This document shows positions 1 through 10,922 of a stretch of DNA of 24,467 bases, piece after piece. Under the pieces are notes generated by a model that made no database searches, had not been told where the DNA came from, and saw nothing but the letters and a program-made list of their open reading frames with translations. Position numbers and translations under genes: made by a program. The stretch's first letter is position 1; the number at the start of each line of letters is the position of its first letter. Source of the DNA: Paramacrobiotus richtersi (taxonomy: Eukaryota > Tardigrada > Eutardigrada > Parachela > Macrobiotidae); assembly GCA_034698045.1 (NCBI GenBank), contig JAQGAU010000735.1:1-24467 (forward strand). Reading direction: 5' to 3'.

Positions 1-1898
1 TTGTGTAGTTCATTTTTGCCCTTGTAGTACTAATTATTTATCGCCGATGTACTGGTAATCCTGTTTCGAATTTACAATGAATAAAGCTAGAATCTGTCCT
101 GAGTTCATCCAACTCAGTTACGACACAGACTGAAGAAACGACAAACTGAAAATACATTTGCACCCAGTACTGTGACCAATCCTTTTTTCATGGGTAAAAC
201 TACGAGATTGAGCCGGTATGTTGTGCTAGTAGTAATCACTGAACAGGTTCCTGTTTATTTTCAGTTTATCGGTCAAGTGCAGATGACGAAAAGTTCAATT
301 TTTAAGGCATTTAATATACCGACACTCCAGTTAATAATAGTTATTACAAGTCCTCGCGATGCTTCGTCTCGCTACGTCTTGGTTTACTGGCTTATGCTTT
401 TTTTAGCATGGTAGCCGCGCATAATGCTCTTAGAACGGTCTGGGACTTGGTTTTCACAGTTTTTCGGTAAGTCTTGGTATGGTACATCGCCGTATAACAG
501 AAGCAAATGAGTCTGATTTCCTCCGGAACTTTTACAACACCTGACAATTAGAATACCTCTGTACAGCTAATACGAATTAAATTGTTTTAGAATTAAAGTA
601 CTTCAACAGTTTACGTAAGTAACATCATCGAATCTTAGTTACTACGAAAAATTTATATTTACTAGGTAGTCTTAATAAACGCGGTTCAGTAATTCAGAAA
701 GCCGGGTGGCAGGAATCAGACGGCCTGCAGTCAACCTAATTACTTTTAATTTTCAGAAAACAGTACGCCTGCGTTGGTGGTTCGTTTTTCAAATTCTGTG
801 CTATATGCAAATGTCATGCCCGTGCATCTAATTATGCAAATACCTACCTGACGTTCCCTGGCAACCAAAAAAGCCATTACGAAGTAATGTTGTTATTTCC
901 CAGGGCCTTCTCCTCATTCGATACCTATGTATAAGCATACTTTCCTACCTTACCAGGTGCAGCACGTTTATTGCAATTATTAAACTTGTCCAAACTTGAA
1001 ATTCGTGACGCAAATATGCACAGTAATACTGTATGTAGCTGAAATACATGGTTGCAAGTTGAATCAAGCGGGGACGAATAACTGAAATACTTATGCTTTG
1101 CAACATATTAGTTAAACTTTAATTATTCATCCTAAATACATGCAGATGCAAATGACCAGTCTTACGGAAAGATTAAAGTGCAGAAACAGTAACCCAAAAG
1201 TTATCTTGTCTTCGCTAACACAACACACTCGATAAAAGGGGACGCGGTATTTCTTTGGTAGTTAAGTGCACAATCGGTAGACGATCCTGAAACCTGCTGT
1301 ACGTACCGTTTCTTTGCTAACCGGACACACGCTATTGAGGAGAGTAATATGTAGTTTTGGTAAGTTTTTTATTTTAATTGCTTCTTCGAGCTTTTTCCAC
1401 TCTACTGCTACTACATAAAGCAACAGTTTTGGTAAGTATGTTTCGCTATGTACTTTTTGTGTGAATCGATTAGAGAGGATGCGGGCTGCGGTACTGATTT
1501 CGGTAGTTAAAGACCAACACACTTGAATGCGACAACGACTACGAGTTGTGTGCGCGGCATCAGTTATAAAATTGCTAAAAAAGCTAGCGTAGTGAGCAGC
1601 TGATTTCAGAAAGCTTGTCCCAGCCACACTATTACCGTAATGAGTGAACCCATCGCATAGTACATAACCTGGGAAAATCGATTCGTTAAATATCGCAATG
1701 CACCCGGTAAAATAACATTTTTCAGGTTTTTATCAATATAAAAATTTTAGGTTTGATACTTGAGAACCAAAACCCCGTCACCCCCTGGCAACGTTTACGG
1801 TGGATTTTTAAAGATTTTGCTCATTTTTCGAGTCAACCGTTTAAGCGCAAACTGTTACCCCGTTTCCGGGGATTTAGGTTTAGGAGATATATAAAAAA

Positions 1899-1927
1899 AA
1901 TAATTATAATATAATAATTATAATAAC
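1899..1927. repeat. AT-only 14-bp tandem repeat
   Basis: An almost pure A/T stretch in which the unit aataattataatat occurs twice in tandem after an A run. It is low-complexity DNA with no sign of function. Confidence 0.6.
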
Positions 1928-3053
1928 AACTTTGGAATGGCGGTCTGTGACATGCCATATGGATTGTTACCAGCGGCAGGAACATTCCGAAGCATGTACC
2001 TAAGTATGTTCCTTATCGCCTAGTACACCTGATTTATGTGAATCATGTCCTATTCTGTTAGAGATATACCACAGTATGTTTAGTCTGGTCGTACTTTACA
2101 ATTGGACAACTGTTTACTTCCGTCTCTGAAATCGCAGTCAGGCATAAAGCTTTGCCAGTTAACACAACGATAGGCACGCGTTATTATGATTTAATTTCAC
2201 GTGCAAGATTCAATGGCGCCTGAGCTGCGCGAGAAAAAAATGGAGTGGCAATACTGAACAAGGATGCGCCAATGAAACAGAGAAGTAGCAAAGGAGAGCG
2301 TTTACCATTCGAACCAGCAGCACAACAATCATCGTGGTCTCAGACATTAATTCCATGCTGCATTCGTGGACTGAACTGTTTCGGTCGCAAATCGCAGTTG
2401 CTAACTCCATACGCGTTAATTCTCTTGTGCAATAAACGTCGTCAGCAGTGTAACAGAATCTCTTAAGAAGCGATCGCCGTTGTTGTTTCATCAACGAAAT
2501 GAAAGGCCATGGGATGCATTCCATTGTCCCGTACTGTATCGTGATTTCTGCGCTGTTTTCCGTATCCGAACTATGCAGTCCTGTGCCCCAAGTGGATGAT
2601 AAGATTCTGGGTGAGCCGAGCAGTTACGGGATGCGATAACGGAAATGTAGAACTAAATTCAGTCAGTTAACATATCAAATTAAATGTGGTGCAAGATTAA
2701 TGAAAGCGTGTATAGATGATAAGTGACTTTCACTAGTATTCGCCATTATTAATAATTTAATTGTTTTACACATGATCGGTCGGCAAATTAATAAGGAACT
2801 CATTGTCAGCACGTACGTATACCGACTGAGACTCTTACAGTCTTACACTAGAAAATATTCGGCATTTGTGCTAATCTCGTACAGTTTGAGCAAACTTAAA
2901 TTTCTCCATCGTGTCATAACTATGGGTCTCGTTTACATGGTAATAAACCCCACCATAATTACGTCGTATTCGCGTAATTATACGATATGTATCGATGAAA
3001 TCACCTAGATCACACTGTGTGAAGGAATTTTTATGTTACGAGTACAAGCGTAA

Positions 3054-3232
3054 CACCAGTACAAGCGGTGACCAGCTATGCATTTTTGGAGTTATTAATT
3101 TCGACATGGCGCTCTATATGGGCTGACAATGAGGTGTGCAGCGCGCGAGTCATGCTTGGTCCACTACAGAGACCGCCATGCTGAAAGTTAATATCTATAA
3201 AAATGCATAACTTTCAACCGCGTGTACTGGTG
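3054..3232. repeat. Imperfect inverted repeat, foldback element
   Basis: The left arm 3054-3115 is the approximate reverse complement of the right arm 3168-3232. The arms share caccagtaca, gcggt, tatgcattttt, attaa and catggcg blocks in the same order, roughly 75-80% matched by eye, around a spacer of about 52 nt. Weaker matching may continue outward on both sides. The structure could be a small foldback or MITE-like element, or a transcribed hairpin. No transposase and no clear target-site duplication are visible. Confidence 0.7.
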
Positions 3233-3771
3233 ATAAAACTGAAAATCCCTCCTTAAAACTGTGGTTGGGGGATTTTATCCATGCGTTTCGTATATTTACG
3301 TGACTATGACATATGGCGGAGTTTACTTGTTTGTATGAGATACAGTCAAGCAGACTACCTAATTAAAAGAAAATATTTCGATATCTACCGTCACTATCGT
3401 GCCTTACGCTAAGCTTCAAAAAACTTCGAACAACAATGTGCCTAGAATTGTTTTTATTGAACAAGTGTACATAACTGATGTGGTTACGACAGGCGCCATT
3501 CTCGTTGGCACGAGCAACAGAATCTCTTTCTTTGTGGTTGACCGCAGCTGCTAACACGTACTATATGCTCAAAGATAAATCTGTATCAGGAAATTCAAAT
3601 TCACTTACAATTATTAGAATTTTGAATTAAATTTCAAAGTTATCAAAATTAACTGCACAAAACCTACTTCTGATCAATACCAGTTTTAAGTTTTCTTTTG
3701 CGTCTGTTCAACCAGGAACACTGGAAGTCGTAGACCATGGGAATTTTAGAATACGTGTGTTTCTTGGCGGT

Positions 3772-3837
3772 GACCGTTATTGTCCGTGGTGGATAATAAC
3801 GGTCTCTGACTCTCTGGCTATCGGTAATCCGATAGCC
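3772..3837. repeat. Two adjacent perfect hairpins
   Basis: The first hairpin pairs gaccgttatt (3772-3781) with aataacggtc (3795-3804), a perfect 10-bp stem with a 13-nt loop. The second pairs ggctatcgg (3816-3824) with ccgatagcc (3829-3837), a perfect 9-bp stem with loop taat. They are 11 nt apart. Their function is unknown; they could be DNA-binding palindromes or remnants of a mobile element. Confidence 0.65.
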
Positions 3838-4423
3838 CGGTGCTTTGTAGCGCGCTTTCACATAGACGTTTATGAATCTCCGCATATGCAATGCAGTGAG
3901 CCACTAGCACAGTTGTGCCGGGATGGGATTACTTATATCACGGACTGTACGTACACATTACGACAGCGCATTTCCGCGTTGCACTTCGAAGATAGACAAT
4001 CTCTGTTTAAAAAATTCTTTAGACCGCGGTTCTCCAGTAGCGGCGGACAGATCTTAAATCCTACTTAAAAGCTTTTTCGTGCTAACGCCCACGTCCCATA
4101 GATTTTGAAAGCCGCTGACGCGAAGACGTAACGACTTTTAAATGCATCTTTGCGGTATTTATTCCGTTTGGCCATTTGGGCGCCGCGCCAGTCTTTTGGC
4201 ACAAGAACGACCGACATATGAGCGGCACAGAGTGTCGATACAAGTTACGTCGATCGAGAGTGGTTTTCCCCGCTCCCATGACGTGAAAATGACTACATGC
4301 GGCTTTTTCCTGTCTGCATGTACAGGGCAAGCCTTTCGGTGCGAGGCGAGAAGGGTGTCCGGCAGTCTTCATATCACGGGCGAAATCTAAATTTAAGTAC
4401 TAGATTTTGTACAGAACTATAGT

Positions 4424-4486
4424 CACCTCGTCAACTTGTCTCGTCAACTCGTCTCACCTCGTCAACTACAGTCATCTCGTACTGCA
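4424..4486. repeat. Degenerate ctcgtcaact minisatellite
   Basis: Variants of ctcgtcaact recur about four times within 63 nt, mixed with tcacctcgt and tcatctcgt versions. This is a short degenerate tandem repeat about 150 nt upstream of the Ig-like gene's promoter region. Confidence 0.6.
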
Positions 4487-4647
4487 AAATCTCCGAAGCA
4501 AAGCTACAGCGCCCCTCGAATGTATGATGATACCAGGCAAGACAAAACAGATTGAACACTCGGGCGCATGCAGCTAGATCGTACCCACAGATAATAAATG
4601 GATAGTAGCAGATAGCTAGGATTACGTCATGGTTAGCGTGTCAAACT

Positions 4648-4656
4648 ATATATAGC
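4648..4656 (+). promoter_or_regulatory. Probable TATA box of the Ig-like gene
   Basis: The sequence ctatatata lies in a region otherwise shared with the inverted copy downstream. In that copy the corresponding stretch (near 7055) lacks the TATA core through a small indel. A CAGCTG E-box-type hexamer follows near 4662. Spacing would put transcription start near 4680, upstream of the first coding exon I can defend. TATA-like strings are common in AT-rich DNA, so this is moderate evidence only. Confidence 0.4.
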
Positions 4657-4698
4657 GCCAGCAGCTGGTACAGAAGTCCGAATGCCATCTATAGCTTT

Positions 4699-4738
4699 AT
4701 TGATTTCCTCAGTTAGGCATTGATTTCCTCAGAAAGGC
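4699..4738. repeat. 20-bp tandem duplication in the Ig-gene leader
   Basis: attgatttcctcagttaggc is followed directly by attgatttcctcagaaaggc, two 20-bp units with two mismatches. The inverted copy of this region (around 6985-7030) has a single unit, so the duplication probably arose in the plus-strand copy after the two diverged. It lies where the 5' exon or leader of the gene should be and disturbs the frame there. Confidence 0.75.
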
Positions 4739-4772
4739 ATTTAATGCGAACTTTTGAAAATTACTATTACAG

Positions 4773-6166
4773 ATTTAGCAACCTTCTTTGTTTATATTGT
4801 AGCGATTCGCAGAGCGTTAGCAACGGCTGAGCAAAGTAGCGTCGACGGAAGAATCGAATTCGGTCTGGATCAAACACCATTGCCACTTGCAGCGGGTGCG
4901 CCAATCTGCAACGGGCCAGCGCAGCCTGTGACCTTGATCAGAGCCAGACTGGGGCAAACGGCAGTTTTCAGTTGTCCATTACACCCCTGCTCTTGCCCTA
5001 ACACAACATGCCCGGATTTGAACGAAGTGTTATGGCAACATAATAACTGCAGCGTGCATGAGGGGCTCTGTAAAGAACATCCTTCGCCGTTTGTATACAG
5101 CCAAACCCAAACATCCACGACTGCTTTCCTTTTTGTCCACAACGTATCGTTCGACGCCGTGGGCGCTGTGTATTGCTTCTGTGAGCCGAAGAATAACGCC
5201 GGCGGTGGATGTATAAATCAGGCATACGAGCTCTCGTAAGTACAATACACCGAATTTCGGATTGTATGAGGTTGTAAGCTAATTCCTCCTGTGAGGAGGG
5301 CATGTCTGCGTATTGTCGATGAAGTATTGCTAAAACCTGTGGTGGCGGACGGTCTACGATTGACCGCGCTTCGAAGCATCCCAGCATTTTCTGCCATAGC
5401 TGTTGTTGTTTCCCATGCTTGCCGTCGGCATGGCACGGTGCTTTTTTAAAAAATATATATCCTACTGTAGAAGTTGTAAAAAACTGTCTAATTTTCGTTT
5501 GAATTCAGGCTGGACATTTTTTTGGTTACGGTATCATGAGTTTTTTAATTTCGCTAGCGTACGGCAAATTTGGGAGAAAAATGGTCGGAAGTCCTGGGCA
5601 CGACAAATGTCATAAAGGTGAACTGCAGTTTAAAAAGTCTAGATACGACTGCAGTTAGGATTGTACAGTGTGCACAGCACAGCTAGAATGCACAGTACAG
5701 CTAGAATGCAATCTCTTGAAGGTGGGTGACCAGAGCACTACAAAGACGTTGCACTGTGCGCTGTGTATTCTTTTCCCGCGTATACATAATGTCCTAAGCC
5801 GAGAAATGTTTCAGGCCCCTTCTAACTCCATCTGATGTATTCGACACACCGGTTTTGAATGTGACCCGCCCAGCTGGGACGAATGTAACCCTACTTTCGA
5901 AGCTGCGCATCCGGATGACGGAGAACAAAGACGAGCGCTACATCGTCCGGTACAACCGTCGCATTGCCTGGGCGACGCATCCTTTGCGCGCATTGAGGGA
6001 AACCATCTTTCCGCACGGCGCCAATCTTTCGCTCAACGAGGACAACTTCAGCATGACAATTCCATACCTACCGAAGTCCTTTAGCGGACAGTATGAAGTG
6101 TGGGTGCGGCCGTACATGGTACAAGACGAGTTTGTTGTGCAGACTATTAACCTGAAGCTGATCTAA
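4773..6166 (+). CDS. Secreted two-domain Ig-like protein (5' end unresolved)
   Basis: Exons 4773-5235 and 5815-6166 join in matching phase across a 579-nt intron (ctctc|gtaagt ... tttcag|g), giving about 271 residues from the first usable acceptor. The first exon opens with a hydrophobic signal-like stretch ending ALATA. It continues into an Ig V/I-type domain: FSC, VLW, then DAVGAVYC as the F-strand motif, with extra cysteines that could form further disulfides. The second exon holds an Ig-like domain without the canonical cysteines but with a matching SGQYEV strand. There is no transmembrane segment after the signal, so the product is probably secreted. No ATG lies in frame in the first exon and a TAA precedes it (4742-4744); the initiator must lie in an upstream exon I could not join. 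A role in immunity or cell recognition is plausible from the fold only. Confidence 0.6.
5672..5707. repeat. 18-bp tandem duplication in the Ig-gene intron
   Basis: gcacagcacagctagaat is repeated immediately with one substitution. It lies inside the intron of the Ig-like gene, about 110 nt before the acceptor. Confidence 0.75.
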
Positions 6167-6587
6167 GCTGCTAATATGAAGAATTCTTTAGATTTTTACC
6201 AAGATTGTGTTTGGAACTTACACTTGTTCTGTTTACGTGGAAGGCTCTTCTGCTATCGTTGCAGCTAGTGTGTTGTGAAATTGTTATACAGACTGGGCAC
6301 TGTACTGTAGTACTGTAAGCACTGTACTCTCTCCGATCGTTAGACGGTGATGGTAAAATTCGTCCCAGGCTCCTCAATGCGCATTCTCTGTTTTGTGTAG
6401 AATGGATGAAACCAAACCCAGCATTTGTCCCTATTTTGCGAACAGGAGTATACATTCCATTAGAGTTCTAAATGTCCGCTGGACGTTTTCTCTACAGAAC
6501 GAAAATTTAAGTGACGTTTAGTATTCGGACGTTTAGTACCCTGACCGCTTTGGACATTCCGTTGTGTCGGCTGGTAAAAAAGGTTCA

Positions 6588-7078
6588 TTCATAGTGGATG
6601 AAAAGATAAGCAGTGGTGAATGTTTGGGTTTGGCTGTATACAAACGGCGAAGGATATTCTTTACAAAGCCCCTCATGCACGGTACATTTATTATGTTGCC
6701 ATAACACTTCGTTCAAATCCGGGCATGTGGTGTTAGGTCATGAGCAGGGGTGTAATGGACAACCAAAAACTGCCGTTCGCCCTATTCTGGCTCTGATCAA
6801 CGCCACTGGCTGCGCTGGCCCGTTGCAGGTTGGCGCACCCGCTGCAAGCGGCAGTGACGTTTTGTCCAGGTTAAACACCATTCTTCCTTCGACGGTACTT
6901 TGCTCAGCAGTTGCTAGCGCTACAATAATATAAACAAAGAGCGTTGAAAAAATTCAATAATAGTTGTTACTTTACCAGATCTCGCATTTCTTTATAAAAC
7001 TTAGGAATGATTAACGCCATCGACGGCATTCGGACTTATGTACCAACTGGTGCTAGGTCGAGAGGCTAACCAAGACGT
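6588..7078 (-). pseudogene. Inverted, truncated copy of Ig-like gene exon 1
   Basis: Read on the minus strand, this segment closely matches the plus-strand Ig-like gene from its promoter (acgtc.tggttagc, near 4626) through its first coding exon. The coding part is nearly 90% identical by eye. Conserved pieces include AAGAP.CNGPAQPV, NTTCPDLNEVLWQH and PSPFVYSQTQT. One TGC cysteine codon has become TGA (minus strand, 6738-6740), truncating the frame early in the Ig domain; the frame is otherwise open. Homology stops near 6588, before the end of the first exon, and no copy of exon 2 follows. The TATA core and the cttacag-type acceptor of the plus copy are not preserved. I read it as a recent segmental inverted duplication that is now a pseudogene; whether it is transcribed is unknown. 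Confidence 0.85.
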
Positions 7079-7079
7079 G

Positions 7080-8371
7080 AGCCCCAGGAATTAATTTGCA
7101 CAGAAATAACAGAGCTACCGTCTCCTCTTGTCAATAATTTTTATGGTTTCATGATCTTACCTAGAATCTTATCATCTACATGTATTGGAGTCACAGGACT
7201 GCATAGTTCGGATATGGAGAACAACGTAGAGATCACGACACAATACGGGACAATGGAACTCATCCGATGACTTTCCATTTCGTCGACTAAACAAAAACGG
7301 CTTTCCGCTTCTTAAGAGTACAGTTCCTACGACGTTTAGCACAAGAGAATTAATATGTTTGGAGTTAGGAAGTGCGATTTGCAACCGAAACGGTCCAAAT
7401 TCCGTCACTTGATGCTTGAAGCGTTCTGTTGTGCAAAGCAGAGTTGACTTAGCAACGGCAGTTTGTCCACGAATTCCTCATGAACTTCTGGTGCTGTTAG
7501 TTCGAATGATAAGCGCTAAGGTTACGCGTACCTTTAATGTCTCTGTTTCATTGGCATCGTTATTCAGTAGTGTCATTGAATTTTTTCTCGCGTAGACTAG
7601 GCGCCGCACGCCGCCGTTGAACACTGCACATGAAACTAAATCATACTACAGTAATAGGTGCATAAACTGCCTATTGTTGTGATCGCTGGCCAAGCGTTGT
7701 GTCTGACTGCAATTTCAGTGACGGAAGTTGACAGTTGTCCCTTTGTAATCATGATAACAGTTTCGCACACCATTATGACCACAACCAAACCATTAATGAT
7801 TTAGACATCAACTTTGAAAGACCTAAGTACTCAGCAGCGTGACAGCATCTCTTCGATGAACGGAAAAATTTAATTCTACTAATCCAGGTCGCCGTTTATC
7901 CTCAGGGGCTTCTCCACTGAATGTCTGAGCATGGAAAAGGTAAAGCCAGACGGTTCTGAAAAGCCAGACGGTTAGCAGTTATGCGAAAATCAAAGGAAAA
8001 GAAACCCTCGACGCACACACTGCACAAGGATCGAGGCCATGACGTTTGTGCTTTGCTTTGCCCATATACGCGAGCACTGCAATAATTATAGTCTCGTCAG
8101 TCAGCTGCTGTCATTACCAGCGCCGCGGTCCGTACCAAAGCCGGAACTCTGCTGTCTCTGTGAACGACACGTGATAAAACGCAGGTTAATTATGAAATTA
8201 TACTGTGAGCTACTCCTAATTAGTTTCAACATTGTAAGTGCGCCGTCCCCCCCCGGCATCTTCGCTTAGATTTAGCAGACGATACCCTGCTTAAGTCTTC
8301 ACAGTGGCCATTTCTGCGCACCGTAAATATTGTGCAGCGGATAACTGCGAACGGCAGTTTTACAAACTACC
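7080..8371. other. Intergenic region upstream of chitinase
   Basis: About 1.3 kb with no supportable gene. Open frames at 7172-7408 (-) and 8039-8269 (+) have no motifs or splice support. A short repeat lies near 7942. It probably contains the chitinase promoter, but I cannot point to a clear TATA box. Confidence 0.5.
7942..7973. repeat. Short direct repeat, 18-bp period
   Basis: aaagccagacggtt occurs at 7942-7955 and again at 7960-7973, a small tandem duplication in the intergenic region. Confidence 0.7.
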
Positions 8372-10687
8372 ATGTATGTGATGAAGAAGTTATACCGTAT
8401 CCTCGGATATGCAGCCGTCATGATCTCGTGCACAGCTGTAACTGACGCAGATAACCAAGGTAAGTAAAGATTAATGTGTTTGGAGCTTCGTAAACTCTTC
8501 CTCTAAATATAGTGTAAGAAAAATCTTAATCGTTTATTGATTGTGCTGCAAATGTAACAAAGGACGATGGTTAAAATTGTGCAAACAAGTTTGAGCTAAG
8601 ATTTCCTTAACTTTCTGGCGCTAATATACATACTGTATTTGTTATTATTCAGTCATCAATCGGTCATCCGATGAGCGATGTGGAAGAAAAGTCATAGCCT
8701 ACTACACATCATGGACCGATAAAGAAGTCACCAGGCAAATGTTTAACTACGTCACTCACATCATCTATTCGTTTCCTGACATGTCCGACAAAGGAAACCT
8801 CTCGTTTGCGGATGCTGCTAGGAATCGTTTGCAAAATTTGATCAAACTTCGGGGAAATGAAGCTCATCCCAAGATCATGGTGGCGATTGGCGGATGGATG
8901 AACCGGTTTTATTTTGACAACATCGTTCGTAACGGGACAGCCTTCGTCACATTCACCGAGAATCTTAAAAAGATGCTGATCGAGTATAACCTGGATGGAG
9001 TAGACTTGGACTGGGAGTTTCCTGGTGTTTACCCGGGTGACAGAGCTCTGTTCGTTATTTTTATGCGGAGAATCAGAACGAGTTTGGACGAGTGGAGTGC
9101 CGAACTGAAGCGCCCCCGGTATTTACTGACATTTGCAGGTACAGAACATTCTGCATTCCCAGACGCCGGTCGTTCAATTTTCTCTCTAATTACCAGCAAG
9201 GAGCGTCGGTTAAGTGAGCAGCGGATGCCAGTCTTAAATAATACCGAGATTAATTCGAAAATGATTGATTTACTTGAATTTGTTCGTCATCAGATCATTA
9301 CAGTGGCGAACATGGGCATCTTTGATCCTTATTTATTAACCATGTTCACGTATTTCTTTGCACAGGACCGGCATGGGGCGAAGCAGAACTCAGTGGGTTC
9401 GATCTGCAACACTTGTTCGCTACGGACGACATCGACTGGGTGAACGTCATGACCTATGACTATTTCGTTCCCTGGGCCAATGAAACCAAGGGTCGAAACA
9501 CCGGTCCACCGGCTCCCTTATTTGCCCATGGACCACCGAGCTACTCCAAACTTAACGCGCACTGGAGTATGGAGTATTACGCTTGCGCCATCAAGAACGT
9601 GAGCAAAATTGTCATAGGGATTCCATTATACGGTCGTTTCTGGACTGACGTCAATCCGACACCGATCGATAACATCGATCCAATATGGCGCAGGATGGAC
9701 GAAGACCTGTTGGAAGGCAATGACATAAGATTTTACGCACTCAAAGAACGCCTTGCCAAGGGTTTTAAAACAGAATACAGTGATAAAGTGCACGCCCCTT
9801 ACGCGTGGAACGAAGCTAACAAAACGTACATCGGGTACGAATCCCCACAAAGCGCAGCGGCAAAGGTAGATTACGCCATTCTGGCAAAGTTGGGCGGAGT
9901 GATGATGTGGGCAGTTGACTACGACGATGAGAATCTATCCATGCTGAAAGCCATGACCAATGAGGATATCTGCGCTTCTCGAAAACCCGCTAAGACATTC
10001 ACTGTGCCGGAGTATCGATGCTATGAACAACGATGGTGGTCGTGGTCGAAGGGGACCGAAGACAAGTTCGGTTTATGTGGCGTTACAGCTCCGTTGATTA
10101 ATGGCTACTACCCGGTTTGCGACTCGCTTGATTCACTACATTCTTGCTGCGGAGCAGAAGGAACGTGTGGCGCAGGGAAAGAATTGTGCGAGTGTCTAGA
10201 CTGCGTGGACTATGGAAAGTTTCCTGAGAAAATACTGCAGTACAGCGTCAAACCAAGTCTGAATCAAGTCTTGTGGTACACTTCGGAGAATCAAAAGTAC
10301 TTTGGGAAATGTGGACCAAAAGTTCCGCGTATCAACGGCACAGCGGCCATTTGTAATCCAGATAATCCTAACGCTCACTGTTGTTCTTTGGATGGACTAT
10401 GCGGTTCAGGAAAAGAGTACTGCAGTTGCGAAGGATGTGTGGATTTTAAAGCAAATCCAGAATTTCGGTTTTCTCAGAAAACGGTCGGGAAAGGGAAGTG
10501 GTGGACTGGAGAAAGAGGCCCAGAGAATGTTGGACGGTGCGGTCCACGTGCGCCACAGATCGACGGTGAAGTAGCGATTTGCAATCCGGATGGTAGTACC
10601 GGGTATTGCTGCAGCAAGTCAGGGTACTGCGGATCCGGTGAGAAGTTCTGCGACTGTGAAGGATGTGTTGATCACCGAATTTCCTAA
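8372..10687 (+). CDS. Secreted GH18 chitinase with three hevein-like modules
   Basis: Exons 8372-8459, 8653-9138 and 9366-10687 join in phase, giving 631 residues. Exon 1 encodes a signal peptide (hydrophobic core LGYAAVMISC, likely cleaved near TDA). The GH18 barrel runs from about residue 39 (KVIAYYTSW) to about 390. It has the chitin-cleaving motif DGVDLDWE (144-151, acid/base Glu151), MTYDY and the late strand MMWAVDYDD, so the enzyme should be active. Three tandem modules follow (about 410-473, 495-553, 570-628). Each has eight cysteines in a CG...C...CC...CG...C.C..C pattern and an aromatic WW/WY lead-in, resembling hevein-type chitin-binding domains. The likely role is extracellular chitin remodelling (cuticle, moulting, gut) or defence. 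The second intron (9139-9365, 227 nt) interrupts the barrel after FAG. Confidence 0.93.
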
Positions 10688-10922
10688 AGTAAATGAAAAA
10701 TCGTGGTTATGATGTTTAGCTGTGGAGAGTTCTTGACAAGAATTTTTTATTCAACTTGGCATGAGACGATTGAGCACCGCATGCATATGTAATAGGGAAG
10801 AACGTTTTCCAAAACAAAAGTCCTTACGCCAATCTGTTCCTGTTCATTAGTCGACAGGGAATCCACAATTAGCCCAGTTTCGTGTAGAAGACAGCCTGTC
10901 TATTTAATGAAGTTAAACAAGA

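Larger units (their letters stand above)
1..4610. other. Gene-poor intergenic region
   Basis: About 4.6 kb in which I find no supportable gene. Open frames on both strands are short (up to about 120 codons), lack domain motifs and do not join through matched splice sites. The sequence is AT-rich, with a short AT repeat near 1899, an inverted repeat near 3054, adjacent hairpins near 3772 and a minisatellite near 4424, all listed separately. Distal exons or regulatory DNA of flanking genes cannot be excluded. Confidence 0.6.

Noticed and set aside
1262..1627. 121-codon minus-strand frame, the longest in the first 4.6 kb
   Set aside because: No family resemblance and no signal peptide or splice context; this length is expected by chance in several kb.
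2210..2524. 104-codon open frame on the minus strand with a hydrophobic middle
   Set aside because: No recognisable motif, and an overlapping plus-strand frame is about as open; no splice partners found.
3757..4372. Open frames on both strands (3757-4068 plus, 4082-4372 minus)
   Set aside because: Composition looks random, and the plus frame runs through the two perfect hairpins, which would explain its odd residues better than selection on a protein.
4870..5387. Minus-strand frames overlapping Ig exon 1
   Set aside because: They are shadows of the plus-strand exon; their similarity to the plus-strand frame at 6613-6933 simply reflects the inverted copy.
6700..6725. gttcaaatccgg resembling a tRNA T-arm
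   Set aside because: No D-arm, anticodon arm or acceptor pairing nearby; it is part of the inverted Ig exon copy.
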